Origin: Frankiaceae bacterium
GTDB lineage: Bacteria > Actinomycetota > Actinomycetes > BP-191
Assembly: GCA_030840645.1 (NCBI GenBank)
Contig: JAVEEC010000128.1
Coordinates: 1 to 45,931, forward strand
Direction: 5' to 3'
Length of the DNA: 45,931 nt
The notes beneath the pieces were generated by a model. It did not search any database, was not told the DNA's origin, and saw only the letters and a list, made by a program, of their open reading frames with translations. Position 1 is the first letter of the stretch. Each line of letters opens with the position of its first letter. Of the stretch, positions 7,876 to 15,971 are shown one piece after another. The position numbers and the translations under genes are program-made.

Positions 7876-8041
7876 CCGTAGGGCCCGTCCTCGCGGCACA
7901 GCGCCGCGTGCCCCCGGTTACGGAAATGTGTACCGCATCCGGCGCCCGAGTGGGGAAACCCGCGCCGGGTTGCGCCGTTCGGGTGGCCACCTTTGACCCA
8001 TCCGTACCTTGTGGGCAGCATGGGGGGCGACCGGTGCCCGG

Positions 8042-8060
8042 CCGGCCGCACCGCGGCCGG
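8042..8060 (+). promoter_or_regulatory. GC-rich hairpin in the 5' leader of the PP2C gene
   Basis: CCGGCCGC, a 3-base loop ACC, then GCGGCCGG form a perfect 8-bp stem 35 bases before the ATG at 8096. A possible -10 (TACCTT, 8005-8010) lies upstream, so the hairpin would be in the mRNA leader. There is no U-tract, so it is not an ordinary terminator; it could also be a dimeric operator. Confidence 0.4.
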
Positions 8061-8095
8061 TCCCTCCACGGCGCCGGGCAAGGGGTGTGGCGAAC

Positions 8096-10300
8096 ATGAC
8101 GCGGGAAGCCGGCGGCAGCCTGCGCGAACCCGCGCGCGCGACCGGCCCCGGCTGGCCCGCGGTCGTTCTCACGGACCCGTCGGGTGTCGTAGTGCACTGG
8201 AGCGGCTCGGCCGAGGCGGTGTACGGCTGGACCGAGGACGAGGCGCGCGGCCGCGACATCGCGCTGCTCGACGTCGAGCCCGACGGGCGCGGGCTCGCCG
8301 CGGTCCTCGCCGCGACGGTGGCCGGTGCGGCGTGGGACGGGCAGGTGCGGGCGCGGCACCGGGACGGCTCGGCGTTCGACGTGCACCTGCGGACGACGCC
8401 GGTCGCCGACGGGGACGGGCGGCTGCTCGCGATCATCGGGCTCTCGTACCCGGTGGGGGAGGAACGGTTCCCGCTGCTCGCCGCCGAACGCTCCGCCCGC
8501 GCGTCGAGCGAGCGCGCGGCCGAGCGCCTGCGCCGCCTCCAGCGCGTCACCGCCGAGCTGACGAGGGCGATGGCCACGAACGACGTGGCGACGACCGTGC
8601 TGGCCCGCGGCACCGAGCTGGAGGGGGCCGGGTCCGGCGCGCTCTGGCTGCTCGACGACGCGGCGCGCGTACTGCGGTTCGAGGCCGCGGTCGGCGTCGA
8701 GCACGAGGTGACCGAGCGCTTCGCGACGATGCCGCTGGACGGCGACCTGCCCGGCCCGACGGTGGTGCGGACCGGGTCGCCGATCTACGTCCGCTCGAAG
8801 GCCGAGCGCGACGCCCGCTGGCCCGCGCTCGCCGGCGTGCCCACCACGATGGAGGCGCTCGCGGTGGCGCCGCTGATCGTGGACGGCGTCGCGATCGGCT
8901 GCCTGTCGTTCGGCTTCGCCGAGGAGCGGGAGTTCGGCGCGGGCAGCCGCGACTTCCTGGCCGCGCTCGCGAACGTCTGCGCGCAGGCCGTCGACCGCGC
9001 GCGCCTGCAGGACGCGGAACGCACCGCCTCGGGCCGGGTCGCGTTCCTCGCCGAGGCGAGCCGGGTGCTCGCCGGGAGCCTCGACTACGAGGTCACGCTT
9101 GACCGGGCGGTGCAGCTGCTGCTGGAGGCGTTCGCGGCGCTGGTCGCGATCGACGTCGTCGCTCACGACGGCCGGCTGGAACGTGTCGCGATGGGGCACG
9201 TCGACCCGCGCAAGCGGCTGGTGATGGAACGCCTCCGTGACAACCCGGTCCGCCCCGGCAGTCACTCGTGGGCCGTGCTCCAGACCGGTAAGCCGCGGCT
9301 GGTCCGCGAGATGACCGACGAGGACCTGCGCCGCGCGACCGTCGAGGACGACCTGTACGAGGCCGCCCGCGACATCGCGTACGGCCCGGCGATGATCGTG
9401 CCGATGACCGCGCGCGGGCAGACCGTCGGGCTGATGTTCGTGGCCCGGCCGCGCGGGGACGAGCCGTTCACCGAGGACCATCTCGCGCTCGCCGTCGACC
9501 TCGCGGCGCGCGCGGGCAGCGCGGTCGACAACGCGCGGCTGTTCGCCGAACGCAGCGTCGTCGCGGAGACGCTGCAGCGCAGCCTGCTGCCGCCCCGGCT
9601 GCCCGACGTTCCCGGGCTCGAGCTCGGCGCGCGCTACCGCGCCGCGTACGCCGGGCTCGCGGTCGGCGGCGACTTCTACGACTGCTACGCCGTCGGCGAC
9701 GGCTGGGTGTTCATGCTCGGCGACGTCGTCGGCACGGGCCCGGCCGCCGCGGCCGTGACCGCGGTCGTGCGGCACACCGCGCGGGCCGTGGCGCCCTACG
9801 TCGAGGGCCCGGCCGCCGTCGCGCTCGCGGTCCGCGAGGCGCTGGTCGCCGGCGACGACGACGAGGTGTTCTGCACGCTGCTGTACGGCTCCATCGCCGC
9901 CCACCCCGACGGCGGCGTCGCGCTGTCCGTCGTCGGCGCGGGGCACCCGCAGCCGTACGTCCTGCGCGCGAGCGGGGCCGTCGACCGCGTGGACACGCGC
10001 GGCAGCCTGCTCGGCGGCGTACCGCCGCTCGGGATCGAGGCGGTCGAGGTCCGCCTCGCGCCGGGCGACGCGCTGGTCGCCGTGACGGACGGCGTGCTGG
10101 AGGCGCGGCGCGCGCGGAGCCTCGACGAGCCGGTGCTCTCCACCGACTTCTTCGACGAGGTCCGGCTGACCGATCTGCTCGCCGCGTCCGCGGGACTGTC
10201 CGCCGACGCGATCGCGGGCGGCGTGGAGTCCGCGGTTCTGGCGTTCACGAACGGCCGCGCCTCAGACGACCTCGCCGTCCTCGTCCTGCGCGCGACGTGA
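8096..10300 (+). CDS. PAS-GAF-GAF-PP2C serine phosphatase (RsbU/SpoIIE type)
   Basis: 734 residues, soluble. A PAS domain (about 20-125; VVHWSGSAEAVYGWTEDEARG) is followed by a coiled linker, two GAF domains (about 155-305 and 320-480), and a C-terminal PP2C/SpoIIE domain beginning QRSLLPPRLP. Metal-binding motifs are GGDFYD (524-529), the GDVVGTG loop, and the final ASDDLAVLVL. The domain dephosphorylates Ser/Thr on an anti-sigma antagonist or related protein, with the PAS and GAF domains sensing a small ligand or redox state. The ATG at 8096 follows AAGGGG by 9 bases; the frame is open to 8009 but those codons fall in the leader. It is divergent from the HATPase gene and 11 bases ahead of the phosphodiesterase gene. 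Confidence 0.9.
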   Translation: MTREAGGSLREPARATGPGWPAVVLTDPSGVVVHWSGSAEAVYGWTEDEARGRDIALLDVEPDGRGLAAVLAATVAGAAWDGQVRARHRDGSAFDVHLRTTPVADGDGRLLAIIGLSYPVGEERFPLLAAERSARASSERAAERLRRLQRVTAELTRAMATNDVATTVLARGTELEGAGSGALWLLDDAARVLRFEAAVGVEHEVTERFATMPLDGDLPGPTVVRTGSPIYVRSKAERDARWPALAGVPTTMEALAVAPLIVDGVAIGCLSFGFAEEREFGAGSRDFLAALANVCAQAVDRARLQDAERTASGRVAFLAEASRVLAGSLDYEVTLDRAVQLLLEAFAALVAIDVVAHDGRLERVAMGHVDPRKRLVMERLRDNPVRPGSHSWAVLQTGKPRLVREMTDEDLRRATVEDDLYEAARDIAYGPAMIVPMTARGQTVGLMFVARPRGDEPFTEDHLALAVDLAARAGSAVDNARLFAERSVVAETLQRSLLPPRLPDVPGLELGARYRAAYAGLAVGGDFYDCYAVGDGWVFMLGDVVGTGPAAAAVTAVVRHTARAVAPYVEGPAAVALAVREALVAGDDDEVFCTLLYGSIAAHPDGGVALSVVGAGHPQPYVLRASGAVDRVDTRGSLLGGVPPLGIEAVEVRLAPGDALVAVTDGVLEARRARSLDEPVLSTDFFDEVRLTDLLAASAGLSADAIAGGVESAVLAFTNGRASDDLAVLVLRAT

Positions 10301-10311
10301 ACGGCTGACGG

Positions 10312-10992
10312 GTGCAGGTCTACGGCCACCGCGGCTCGGCCGCCACGCATCCGGAGAACTCCGTCGCGGGCGTCGTGGCCGCGTTCGCCGCGGGCGCGGA
10401 CGGCGTCGAGGTCGACGTACGGCGGACGGCCGACGGGCTGCTCGTGCTCTGCCACGACCCGGCGTTCGCCGGCAGCGACGAGCCGATCGTCGCGCTGACC
10501 GCCGCGACGCTGCCTGCCCACGCGGCCGTTGCCGACGTCCTGGACGCCGCGCGTGGCCGGGTCGTTCTCGAGGTCAAGAACATGCCGGGCGAGCCGGACT
10601 TCGACGCGCCCGCCGAGGCGACCGCCCGGCTGCTCGCCGTGCTGCTCGCCGGCCGGTCCGGTGACGACGTCGTCGTGTCGTCGTTCGACTGGTACGCCGC
10701 CGAGGTGGCACGCGACGCGGGGCTGCGGTCGGCGTTCCTCACGCCGCCCGGCATCGCGCTCTCGGCCGCGCTGGCCTACGTGTCCGACGCCGGCCACGCC
10801 GAGTGCCACCCGCACTGGACGGCCGTGCTGGACGAGCCGGAGGCCGTCTCGGCTGCGCACGACGCCGGCCGCGCGGTCGTCTGCTGGACCGTGGACGACG
10901 TCGAGGTCGCGCGGCGGCTCCGTGACGTCGGGGTGGACGGCGTGATCACGAACGACCCGGCGGCGATGGTCGTGGAACTCCGTTCGGTCTAG
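10312..10992 (+). CDS. Glycerophosphodiester phosphodiesterase
   Basis: 226 residues, a single GDPD TIM barrel close to the size of bacterial UgpQ. The active site is readable: the HRG motif with His6-Arg7, the ENS motif at 15-17, the metal ligands Glu33 and Asp35 in VEVDV, and the second catalytic His48 in CHDP. The C-terminal barrel strand ends GVDGVITNDP, typical of the family. It hydrolyses glycerophosphodiesters to glycerol-3-phosphate and an alcohol, probably in the cytoplasm, since no signal peptide is seen. The GTG start is 11 bases after the phosphatase stop, so it is probably co-transcribed with it. Confidence 0.9.
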   Translation: MQVYGHRGSAATHPENSVAGVVAAFAAGADGVEVDVRRTADGLLVLCHDPAFAGSDEPIVALTAATLPAHAAVADVLDAARGRVVLEVKNMPGEPDFDAPAEATARLLAVLLAGRSGDDVVVSSFDWYAAEVARDAGLRSAFLTPPGIALSAALAYVSDAGHAECHPHWTAVLDEPEAVSAAHDAGRAVVCWTVDDVEVARRLRDVGVDGVITNDPAAMVVELRSV

Positions 10993-11054
10993 GCGCGTTA
11001 CCCTCTTCGTCTGTCCCTCGGGACCGCCCCTACACCCCGCAGGAAGGAACTGAC

Positions 11055-11633
11055 GTGGCGCACCGCCCACGCCGGCTGATCACCGTCGCCCTGGCCCTCC
11101 TCATCGGCGCCACCGCGTGCGCCAGCAACGACCCGAAGAAGAACGGCGTCCCCGCGATCGACCTCCGCAACGTCAAGAGCAGCACGCCCACGCCATCGTC
11201 GTCCGGCGGCCCGGGCGCCTCCGGCAGCGCGGGCCCGAACGCTTCGGGCTCCGCCTCGACCGGCCCGTCCGGCGCCGCGTCCACGGGCCCCTCGGGTTCG
11301 GCCAGGCCGAGCGCCTCCGCGTCGGCCAAGAAACTCAGCCTCGTCATGCAGATCGTCAACACCTGCGTGAAGCCTGGCGGTTCGCAGACCGTCAACGTCA
11401 CCACGTCGCCCGGCGCGACCGTCGCGACGGACACGCTGTACGCGGACAAGAAGGAGGGCCGTACCCACGGCGGCGCCGGCTACGGCCCGACCGACGCCAA
11501 GGGGAAGTACTCGTTCACCTGGACGGTGCGCCTCGGCACGCCGGAGGGGAAGACGGTGACTTTCGTCAAGGCCCTCAAGGACGAGGCCAGGGCCTCGTCG
11601 TCGGGCAGGTGGCTCGTCTCGGCGAGCTGCTAG
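11055..11633 (+). CDS. Putative lipoprotein with Ser/Gly-rich linker
   Basis: 192 residues. The N-terminus is a lipoprotein-type signal ending GATAC with Cys22; the -3 residue is Ala rather than the usual Leu, so lipidation is likely but not certain. Residues about 42-90 are a low-complexity linker rich in Ser, Gly, Ala and Pro. The C-terminal domain (about 93-192) is a small beta-rich module with two Cys (VNTC and the last residue), possibly disulfide-linked, reminiscent of an Ig-like fold. Function unknown. The GTG start has a good AGGAAGGAA ribosome-binding site, and a possible -10 TACCCT lies at 10999-11004. It converges on the lipid kinase gene with a 15-base gap. Confidence 0.8.
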   Translation: MAHRPRRLITVALALLIGATACASNDPKKNGVPAIDLRNVKSSTPTPSSSGGPGASGSAGPNASGSASTGPSGAASTGPSGSARPSASASAKKLSLVMQIVNTCVKPGGSQTVNVTTSPGATVATDTLYADKKEGRTHGGAGYGPTDAKGKYSFTWTVRLGTPEGKTVTFVKALKDEARASSSGRWLVSASC

Positions 11634-11648
11634 GGGTTCTGCGACCCG

Positions 11649-12557
11649 TCAGACGACGACCGAGAGGGCGTCGCGCACGCTGCGGAACGTCACCCGCTCG
11701 ACCTCGCCGAGGTAGTCGCCGTCGAGCTGGTAGGCGAGCGGCCGGTCCGAGGTGATCGTGAACTCGTCGGCGTCGTGGAGCTGGAACGCCGCGCGGCTGG
11801 ACAGCCGCGGCTTGGCGTCGAACATCTGGCGTACGACGCGCAGCGTGGCGACGGTCCGCAGCCGCTTCATCGCGAGCACGTCGAGGCCGCCGTCGAAGTT
11901 CGCCAGCGGGCACGGGTCGACCGGGTGCTCGCCGAAGTACGTCCAGGGGGAGCCGTTGGCGACGATCGCGTTGAACAGGCCGGTGACCGGCGGGTGCCCC
12001 GGCCGGTCGAGGGTGATCGACGGGACCTTCCGCTCGGTGCCGGTGTAGAACTGCGCGACCGCGCTGCGGACGTAGAGGGCGGGCGTCGCGTCGCGGCCGT
12101 TGCGGCGGTGGCGTTCGACGGCGCGGACGACCTCCGCGTCGATGCCGACGCCGGCGCAGAACGTGAAGTACCGCTCGTCGGCGCGACCGAGGTTGACCCG
12201 CCGGCGCCGCCCGGTGCGGAGCGCGTCGAGGATCTCGCTGGTCGCCTCGACGGCGTTGCCGGACAGGCCGAGCGCGCGGGCGAACACGTTGGTCGACCCA
12301 CCGGGAACGACGGCGAGCTCGGTCGACGTGCCCACGATGCCGTTGACGACCTCGTTGATCGTCCCGTCGCCGCCGAGCGCGACGACGAGGTCCACGCCGT
12401 CGGCGGCGGCGGTGCGCGCCACCTCGATCGCGTGCCCGCGCCGCTTGGTCTCGACGACGTCGAGCTTGAGGTCGCTCTCCAGCGCGCGCTTGATGACGTC
12501 GCGCACCCGGGCGTTCGTGGCGGTGGCCTTGGGGTTGAACACGAGGACGGCGCGCAT
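11649..12557 (-). CDS. Diacylglycerol/sphingosine-kinase-family lipid kinase
   Basis: 302 residues, the usual length for the DgkB/YegS group. The catalytic-domain motif GGDGTINEV is at 62-70, VVPGGSTNVFARALG follows, and the lipid-binding C-terminal half contains FCAGVGIDAEVV and the acidic FDGGLDVLAM. It would phosphorylate a lipid alcohol such as diacylglycerol at the inner membrane face. Mycobacterial Rv3218, next to whiB1, belongs to this family, so the neighbourhood is partly conserved. The ATG at 12557 is chosen because a leaderless -10 (TACCCT) ends 6 bases upstream; GTG at 12560 is the alternative. Confidence 0.9.
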   Translation of the reverse strand: MRAVLVFNPKATATNARVRDVIKRALESDLKLDVVETKRRGHAIEVARTAAADGVDLVVALGGDGTINEVVNGIVGTSTELAVVPGGSTNVFARALGLSGNAVEATSEILDALRTGRRRRVNLGRADERYFTFCAGVGIDAEVVRAVERHRRNGRDATPALYVRSAVAQFYTGTERKVPSITLDRPGHPPVTGLFNAIVANGSPWTYFGEHPVDPCPLANFDGGLDVLAMKRLRTVATLRVVRQMFDAKPRLSSRAAFQLHDADEFTITSDRPLAYQLDGDYLGEVERVTFRSVRDALSVVV

Positions 12558-12563
12558 CACCCG

Positions 12564-12569
12564 AGGGTA
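12564..12569 (-). promoter_or_regulatory. Leaderless -10 TACCCT of the lipid kinase gene
   Basis: Read on the minus strand, TACCCT is followed by 6 bases and the ATG at 12557. The spacing places transcription start at the start codon, and no ribosome-binding site is present. Confidence 0.55.
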
Positions 12570-12603
12570 ACGGGCCGCGCCGGGGTGCCGAGAATGCCCC
12601 GGT

Positions 12604-13470
12604 TCACTCGTCGGTGAGCAGGCCCTCGCGGAGCTGCGCGAGGGTCCGGGCCAGCAGCCGGGACACGTGCATCTGCGAGATGCCGAGCTCGCCGGCGATC
12701 TGCGACTGCGTCATGTTCCCGAAGAACCGCAGCACGAGGATCTTCTTCTCCCGCGCCGGCAGCTTGTCCAGCAGCGGCTTCAACGACTCCCGGTACTCCA
12801 CACCTTCGAGCGCCTCGTCGACCATGCCCAGCGAGTCGGAGACGGCGGGGGAGTCGTCGTCGCCGGAGTCCGTGGCGTCGAGGGAGATGGCGGAGTACGC
12901 GTTCGCCGACTCGAGCCCTTCGAGGATCTCCTCCTCGGTCAACGACAGGTGCGCGGCCAGCTCGCCGACAGTCGGCGAACGACCGAGGGTCTGCGACAGC
13001 TCGCCGGTCGCCTTGGTCAGCGTGAGCTTCAGCTCCTGCAGCCGCCGCGGTACGCGGATCGCCCAGCCCTTGTCGCGGAAGTGCCGCTTGATCTCGCCGA
13101 CGATCGTCGGGGTCGCGTACGTCGAGAACTCCACGCCGCGTTCGAGGTCGAAGCGGTCGATCGACTTGATCAGGCCGATCGTCGCGACCTGGACCAGGTC
13201 CTCCAACGGCTCCCCACGGTTGCGGAACCGCCGCGCGAGGTACTCGACCAGCGGCAGGTGCATGCGGACCAGCTCGTCGCGCACGGCGGACCCGGCGCCC
13301 GCCGCCAGCTCCGCGAACAGCTCCCGCGCGCGGGCGCGCTCGTGCAGCGTGTGCTCGCTGCGGGTCTGCTGGGCCAGGTCCACGGGGACCTCGATCGTTT
13401 CGCCGTCGACCTCGACGGCGCCCGGCGTCTCGACCAGCGCGTCGACCGCGTCGCGTTCCAGCTCGGTCAT
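12604..13470 (-). CDS. sigF: Alternative sigma factor of the SigB/SigF group
   Basis: 288 residues. Region 2 is recognisable in DELVRMHLPLVEYLARRF and EDLVQVATIGLIKSIDRFD, including the -10-binding helix with STYATPTIVGEIKRHFRDKGW. Region 3 follows (VPRRLQELKL, LGRSPTVGELAAHL), and region 4 ends with a helix-turn-helix (QIAGELGISQMHVSRLLARTL). The first 40 residues are a variable N-terminal extension. SigB/SigF-type factors drive stress or stationary-phase genes and are held by a dedicated RsbW. The ATG overlaps the stop of the rsbW gene as ATGA, so the two are made together. The PP2C and HATPase genes at 7-10 kb could feed the same circuit. Confidence 0.92.
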   Translation of the reverse strand: MTELERDAVDALVETPGAVEVDGETIEVPVDLAQQTRSEHTLHERARARELFAELAAGAGSAVRDELVRMHLPLVEYLARRFRNRGEPLEDLVQVATIGLIKSIDRFDLERGVEFSTYATPTIVGEIKRHFRDKGWAIRVPRRLQELKLTLTKATGELSQTLGRSPTVGELAAHLSLTEEEILEGLESANAYSAISLDATDSGDDDSPAVSDSLGMVDEALEGVEYRESLKPLLDKLPAREKKILVLRFFGNMTQSQIAGELGISQMHVSRLLARTLAQLREGLLTDE

Positions 13471-13883
13471 GCGTGCGGGTCCGCATCGGTCGAGGACTTC
13501 TTCGCCATGGTGATCGTCACGGTGGGGCCATCGGCGCTCGCGTCCACCTCGCCGGCCAGCGCCGTCAGCACCGTCCAGGCGAACGTGTCCCTCGACGGCA
13601 GCGCCCCGTCGGTCGTGGCGAGGCTCACCGAGACGTCGAGCTCGCCCGGCTTCAGCTCGAACGCGCACTCCAGCGCCGCGCCGTCCGCCGCGCGCGGGAG
13701 CAGCATCGCGCACGCCTCGTCGACCGCGATCCGCAGGTCCTCGATGTCGTCGAGCGTGAAGTCGAGCCGGGACGCGAGCCCGGCCGCCGCGGTACGCAGC
13801 ACCGCGAGGTACGCGCCGTCCGCCGGCAGCCGCAGCGACACGACGTCCCGTCGCGGAACGGTCGCCTCGGGTGTCGCGGTCAT
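13467..13883 (-). CDS. rsbW: Anti-sigma factor RsbW (UsfX type)
   Basis: 138 residues, a single GHKL-type domain located directly upstream of its sigma factor. It resembles mycobacterial UsfX/RsbW in DIEDLRIAVDEAC and FAWTVLTALAGEV. The N-box Asn is replaced (DEACAM), as I recall is also the case in the mycobacterial protein, and the classical glycine-rich ATP-lid motifs are weak, so kinase activity is doubtful and sequestration of SigF is the more certain role. The ATG follows GGAGG by 5 bases. No anti-anti-sigma (STAS) gene is adjacent. Confidence 0.85.
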   Translation of the reverse strand: MTATPEATVPRRDVVSLRLPADGAYLAVLRTAAAGLASRLDFTLDDIEDLRIAVDEACAMLLPRAADGAALECAFELKPGELDVSVSLATTDGALPSRDTFAWTVLTALAGEVDASADGPTVTITMAKKSSTDADPHA

Positions 13884-13994
13884 GGAACCTCCGGTGCGGC
13901 CCGGGGGCGCGCGTCGTTGCCGTGGGGTCGTACCCCCCTGTCCCGGACGATAGCCTCCCTCGCGCGACGCCGGGTCAAACCTGGGCCCTGGCCG

Positions 13995-14000
13995 TACTCT
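13995..14000 (+). promoter_or_regulatory. Possible -10 TACTCT of the metallophosphoesterase gene
   Basis: TACTCT fits TANNNT and lies 30 bases before the GTG at 14031. The 147-base gap between rsbW and this gene must hold both divergent promoters. On the minus strand a TTGACC hexamer (within 13972-13980) could be a -35 for rsbW-sigF, but I see no well-spaced -10. Confidence 0.3.
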
Positions 14001-14030
14001 GGGCGGACCGCCGACGAACGGAGCCGCGCA

Positions 14031-15971
14031 GTGCGACCGACCCGCCGCGAGCTGCTCCGCGCGGTGTCGTTCGGCGGCGCGTCCCTGGTGCTCCCGCCGG
14101 TGTTCTTCCCGAGCCGGCGCACGCTCGTGCGGCCGGTCGACCCGCGCGGCACGACGCTCGACCGCACCGTCCTCAAGGCCGCGACCGAGCTGCGCAACGG
14201 CTACCGCCTCCTCGTCGCAGGTCCCGGCGAGCCCCACCACGTCCGCACCGACCTCGGGGTCGCGCCGCTGGCCGGGCGGGAGAAGCGGCGGGCGGCGGTG
14301 ACGGCGTTCGTCCAGTTCACCGACATGCACCTGCTCGACGCGCAGTCGCCCGCGCGGGTGGAGTTCCTCGACCGCTACAGCGACCCGCCCGCGGCGCAGG
14401 TGCCGTTCGACTCCGCGTGGCGGCCGCAGGAGACGATGACGCTGCACCTCGCCGACGCGATCGTCCGCGGCGCCCGCGCGGTGGGCCGCGGCCCGGTGAC
14501 CGGGCGGCCGTTCGAGTTCACGGTCTGCACCGGGGACAACGTCGACAACACCCAGCTCAACGAGACCCGCTGGTTCGTCGACCTGCTCGACGGCCGCACT
14601 GTCACGCCCGACTCCGGCGACCTCACGAAGTACGAGGGCGTGCAGGACGCCGAGGCGACGACGTACGACGTCCACTACTGGCATCCGGACGGCACGCCGG
14701 GTGGCAAGACCGACGACCAGGCGCGTGACGTCTACGGCTACCCGACCGTCGCCGGGCTGCTCGACGCGGCGCGGCAGCCGTTCACGGCGGGCGGGGTCGG
14801 CACGCCGTGGTACGCGGTGTTCGGCAACCACGACCCGCTGCTGCAGGGCAACGCACCCGCGTTCGTCGGTGGCGTACCCACCGGGTTCAACGCCGTCGCG
14901 ACCGGCTCGGCGAAGGTCGTCTCGCTGCCCGCCGGGCTGTCGCCCGGGGACGCGCAACGTGGCCTGGTCGAGCAGGATCCGACGGTCCTGTCGGCGCTCG
15001 CCACGGCCCCGGCGCGCACCGTCACCGCCGATCCCGACAGGCGGCCGTTGACCAAGAGCGAGTTCATGGCCGAGATGTTCACCACGCACGGCACGCCGGC
15101 CGGCCACGGCTTCGCGCACGACAACGTCACGAGCGGCAAGGGGTACTACGCGTTCGACCACGGGGCGCACCTGCGCTGCGTCGTCCTCGACACCGTCAAC
15201 CCCGGCGGTTACGCCGACGGCTCGCTGGACGCGGTGCAGTTCGGCTGGCTCGGCGCTGAGCTCGCGGCCAACGCCGCCACCAAGCGCCTCGTCGTGGTGT
15301 TCAGCCACCACACCGTCGCCACGATGAACAACCCCACCCTCGCGCCCGAGGACAACGCCCAGCCTCGCAGGATGGGCCCAGAGGTCGTGACCCTGCTGCA
15401 CAAGTACCGCAACGTCGTCCTCTGGGTGAACGGCCATACGCACCGCAACGACGTCATCGCCCACCCCGCCGCGGCCGGCGGGTTCTGGGAGGTCAACACC
15501 GCCGCGCACGTCGACTTCCCGCACCAGTCGCGGATCCTCGAGATCGTCGACAACCTCGACGGCACGCTCTCGATCTTCGGCACCATCGTCGACGCCGAAG
15601 CGCCGCTGACGATCTCGGCGGCGGCGTCCTACGCCGCTCCGGCGACGCCGCGTTCGCTGGCCGGCCTGGCCCGCGAGCTCGGCGCGAACGACCCGCAGAC
15701 CCGCGCCGACACCTTGAACGCCGGGCGCCGCGGCACGCCCGAGGTCCGTAACGTCGAGCTGGTCGTGAAGGCGCCGTTCGACCTCGGCCTCGGCCGCCGC
15801 GTCGGGCCGCCGGACCCGACGTCCGGCCGGCCCAGGACAGGACCCGGCGCCGGGATGCCGAACACCGGAGGCGGCGACGCCGCCGTCGCCGCCGCGCTCG
15901 CGGTCGCCGCCGCCGGGCTCGCCGCCGCCCGCCGCCGCACCCGGACCGACCCCGAGGAAGCAGACGCGTGA
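14031..15971 (+). CDS. Exported metallophosphoesterase with degenerate sorting motif
   Basis: 646 residues. The N-terminus has a twin-arginine signal (TRRELLRAVSFGGASLV). The calcineurin-like phosphoesterase core shows all five metal blocks: FTDMH (Asp98, His100), CTGDNVDN, GNHD (265-268), FSHH, and NGHTH (467-471). The insert-rich layout resembles the actinobacterial TIGR03767 family. The C-terminus has MPNTG at 609-613, a hydrophobic Ala/Val stretch and a basic tail (AARRRTR), the layout of a sortase signal with Met in place of Leu. It probably cleaves phosphate esters outside the membrane, anchored to wall or membrane. The start is the GTG just before the Tat motif; the frame is open far upstream without meaning. 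Coupled to the DUF3159 gene by GTGA. Confidence 0.88.
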   Translation: MRPTRRELLRAVSFGGASLVLPPVFFPSRRTLVRPVDPRGTTLDRTVLKAATELRNGYRLLVAGPGEPHHVRTDLGVAPLAGREKRRAAVTAFVQFTDMHLLDAQSPARVEFLDRYSDPPAAQVPFDSAWRPQETMTLHLADAIVRGARAVGRGPVTGRPFEFTVCTGDNVDNTQLNETRWFVDLLDGRTVTPDSGDLTKYEGVQDAEATTYDVHYWHPDGTPGGKTDDQARDVYGYPTVAGLLDAARQPFTAGGVGTPWYAVFGNHDPLLQGNAPAFVGGVPTGFNAVATGSAKVVSLPAGLSPGDAQRGLVEQDPTVLSALATAPARTVTADPDRRPLTKSEFMAEMFTTHGTPAGHGFAHDNVTSGKGYYAFDHGAHLRCVVLDTVNPGGYADGSLDAVQFGWLGAELAANAATKRLVVVFSHHTVATMNNPTLAPEDNAQPRRMGPEVVTLLHKYRNVVLWVNGHTHRNDVIAHPAAAGGFWEVNTAAHVDFPHQSRILEIVDNLDGTLSIFGTIVDAEAPLTISAAASYAAPATPRSLAGLARELGANDPQTRADTLNAGRRGTPEVRNVELVVKAPFDLGLGRRVGPPDPTSGRPRTGPGAGMPNTGGGDAAVAAALAVAAAGLAAARRRTRTDPEEADA

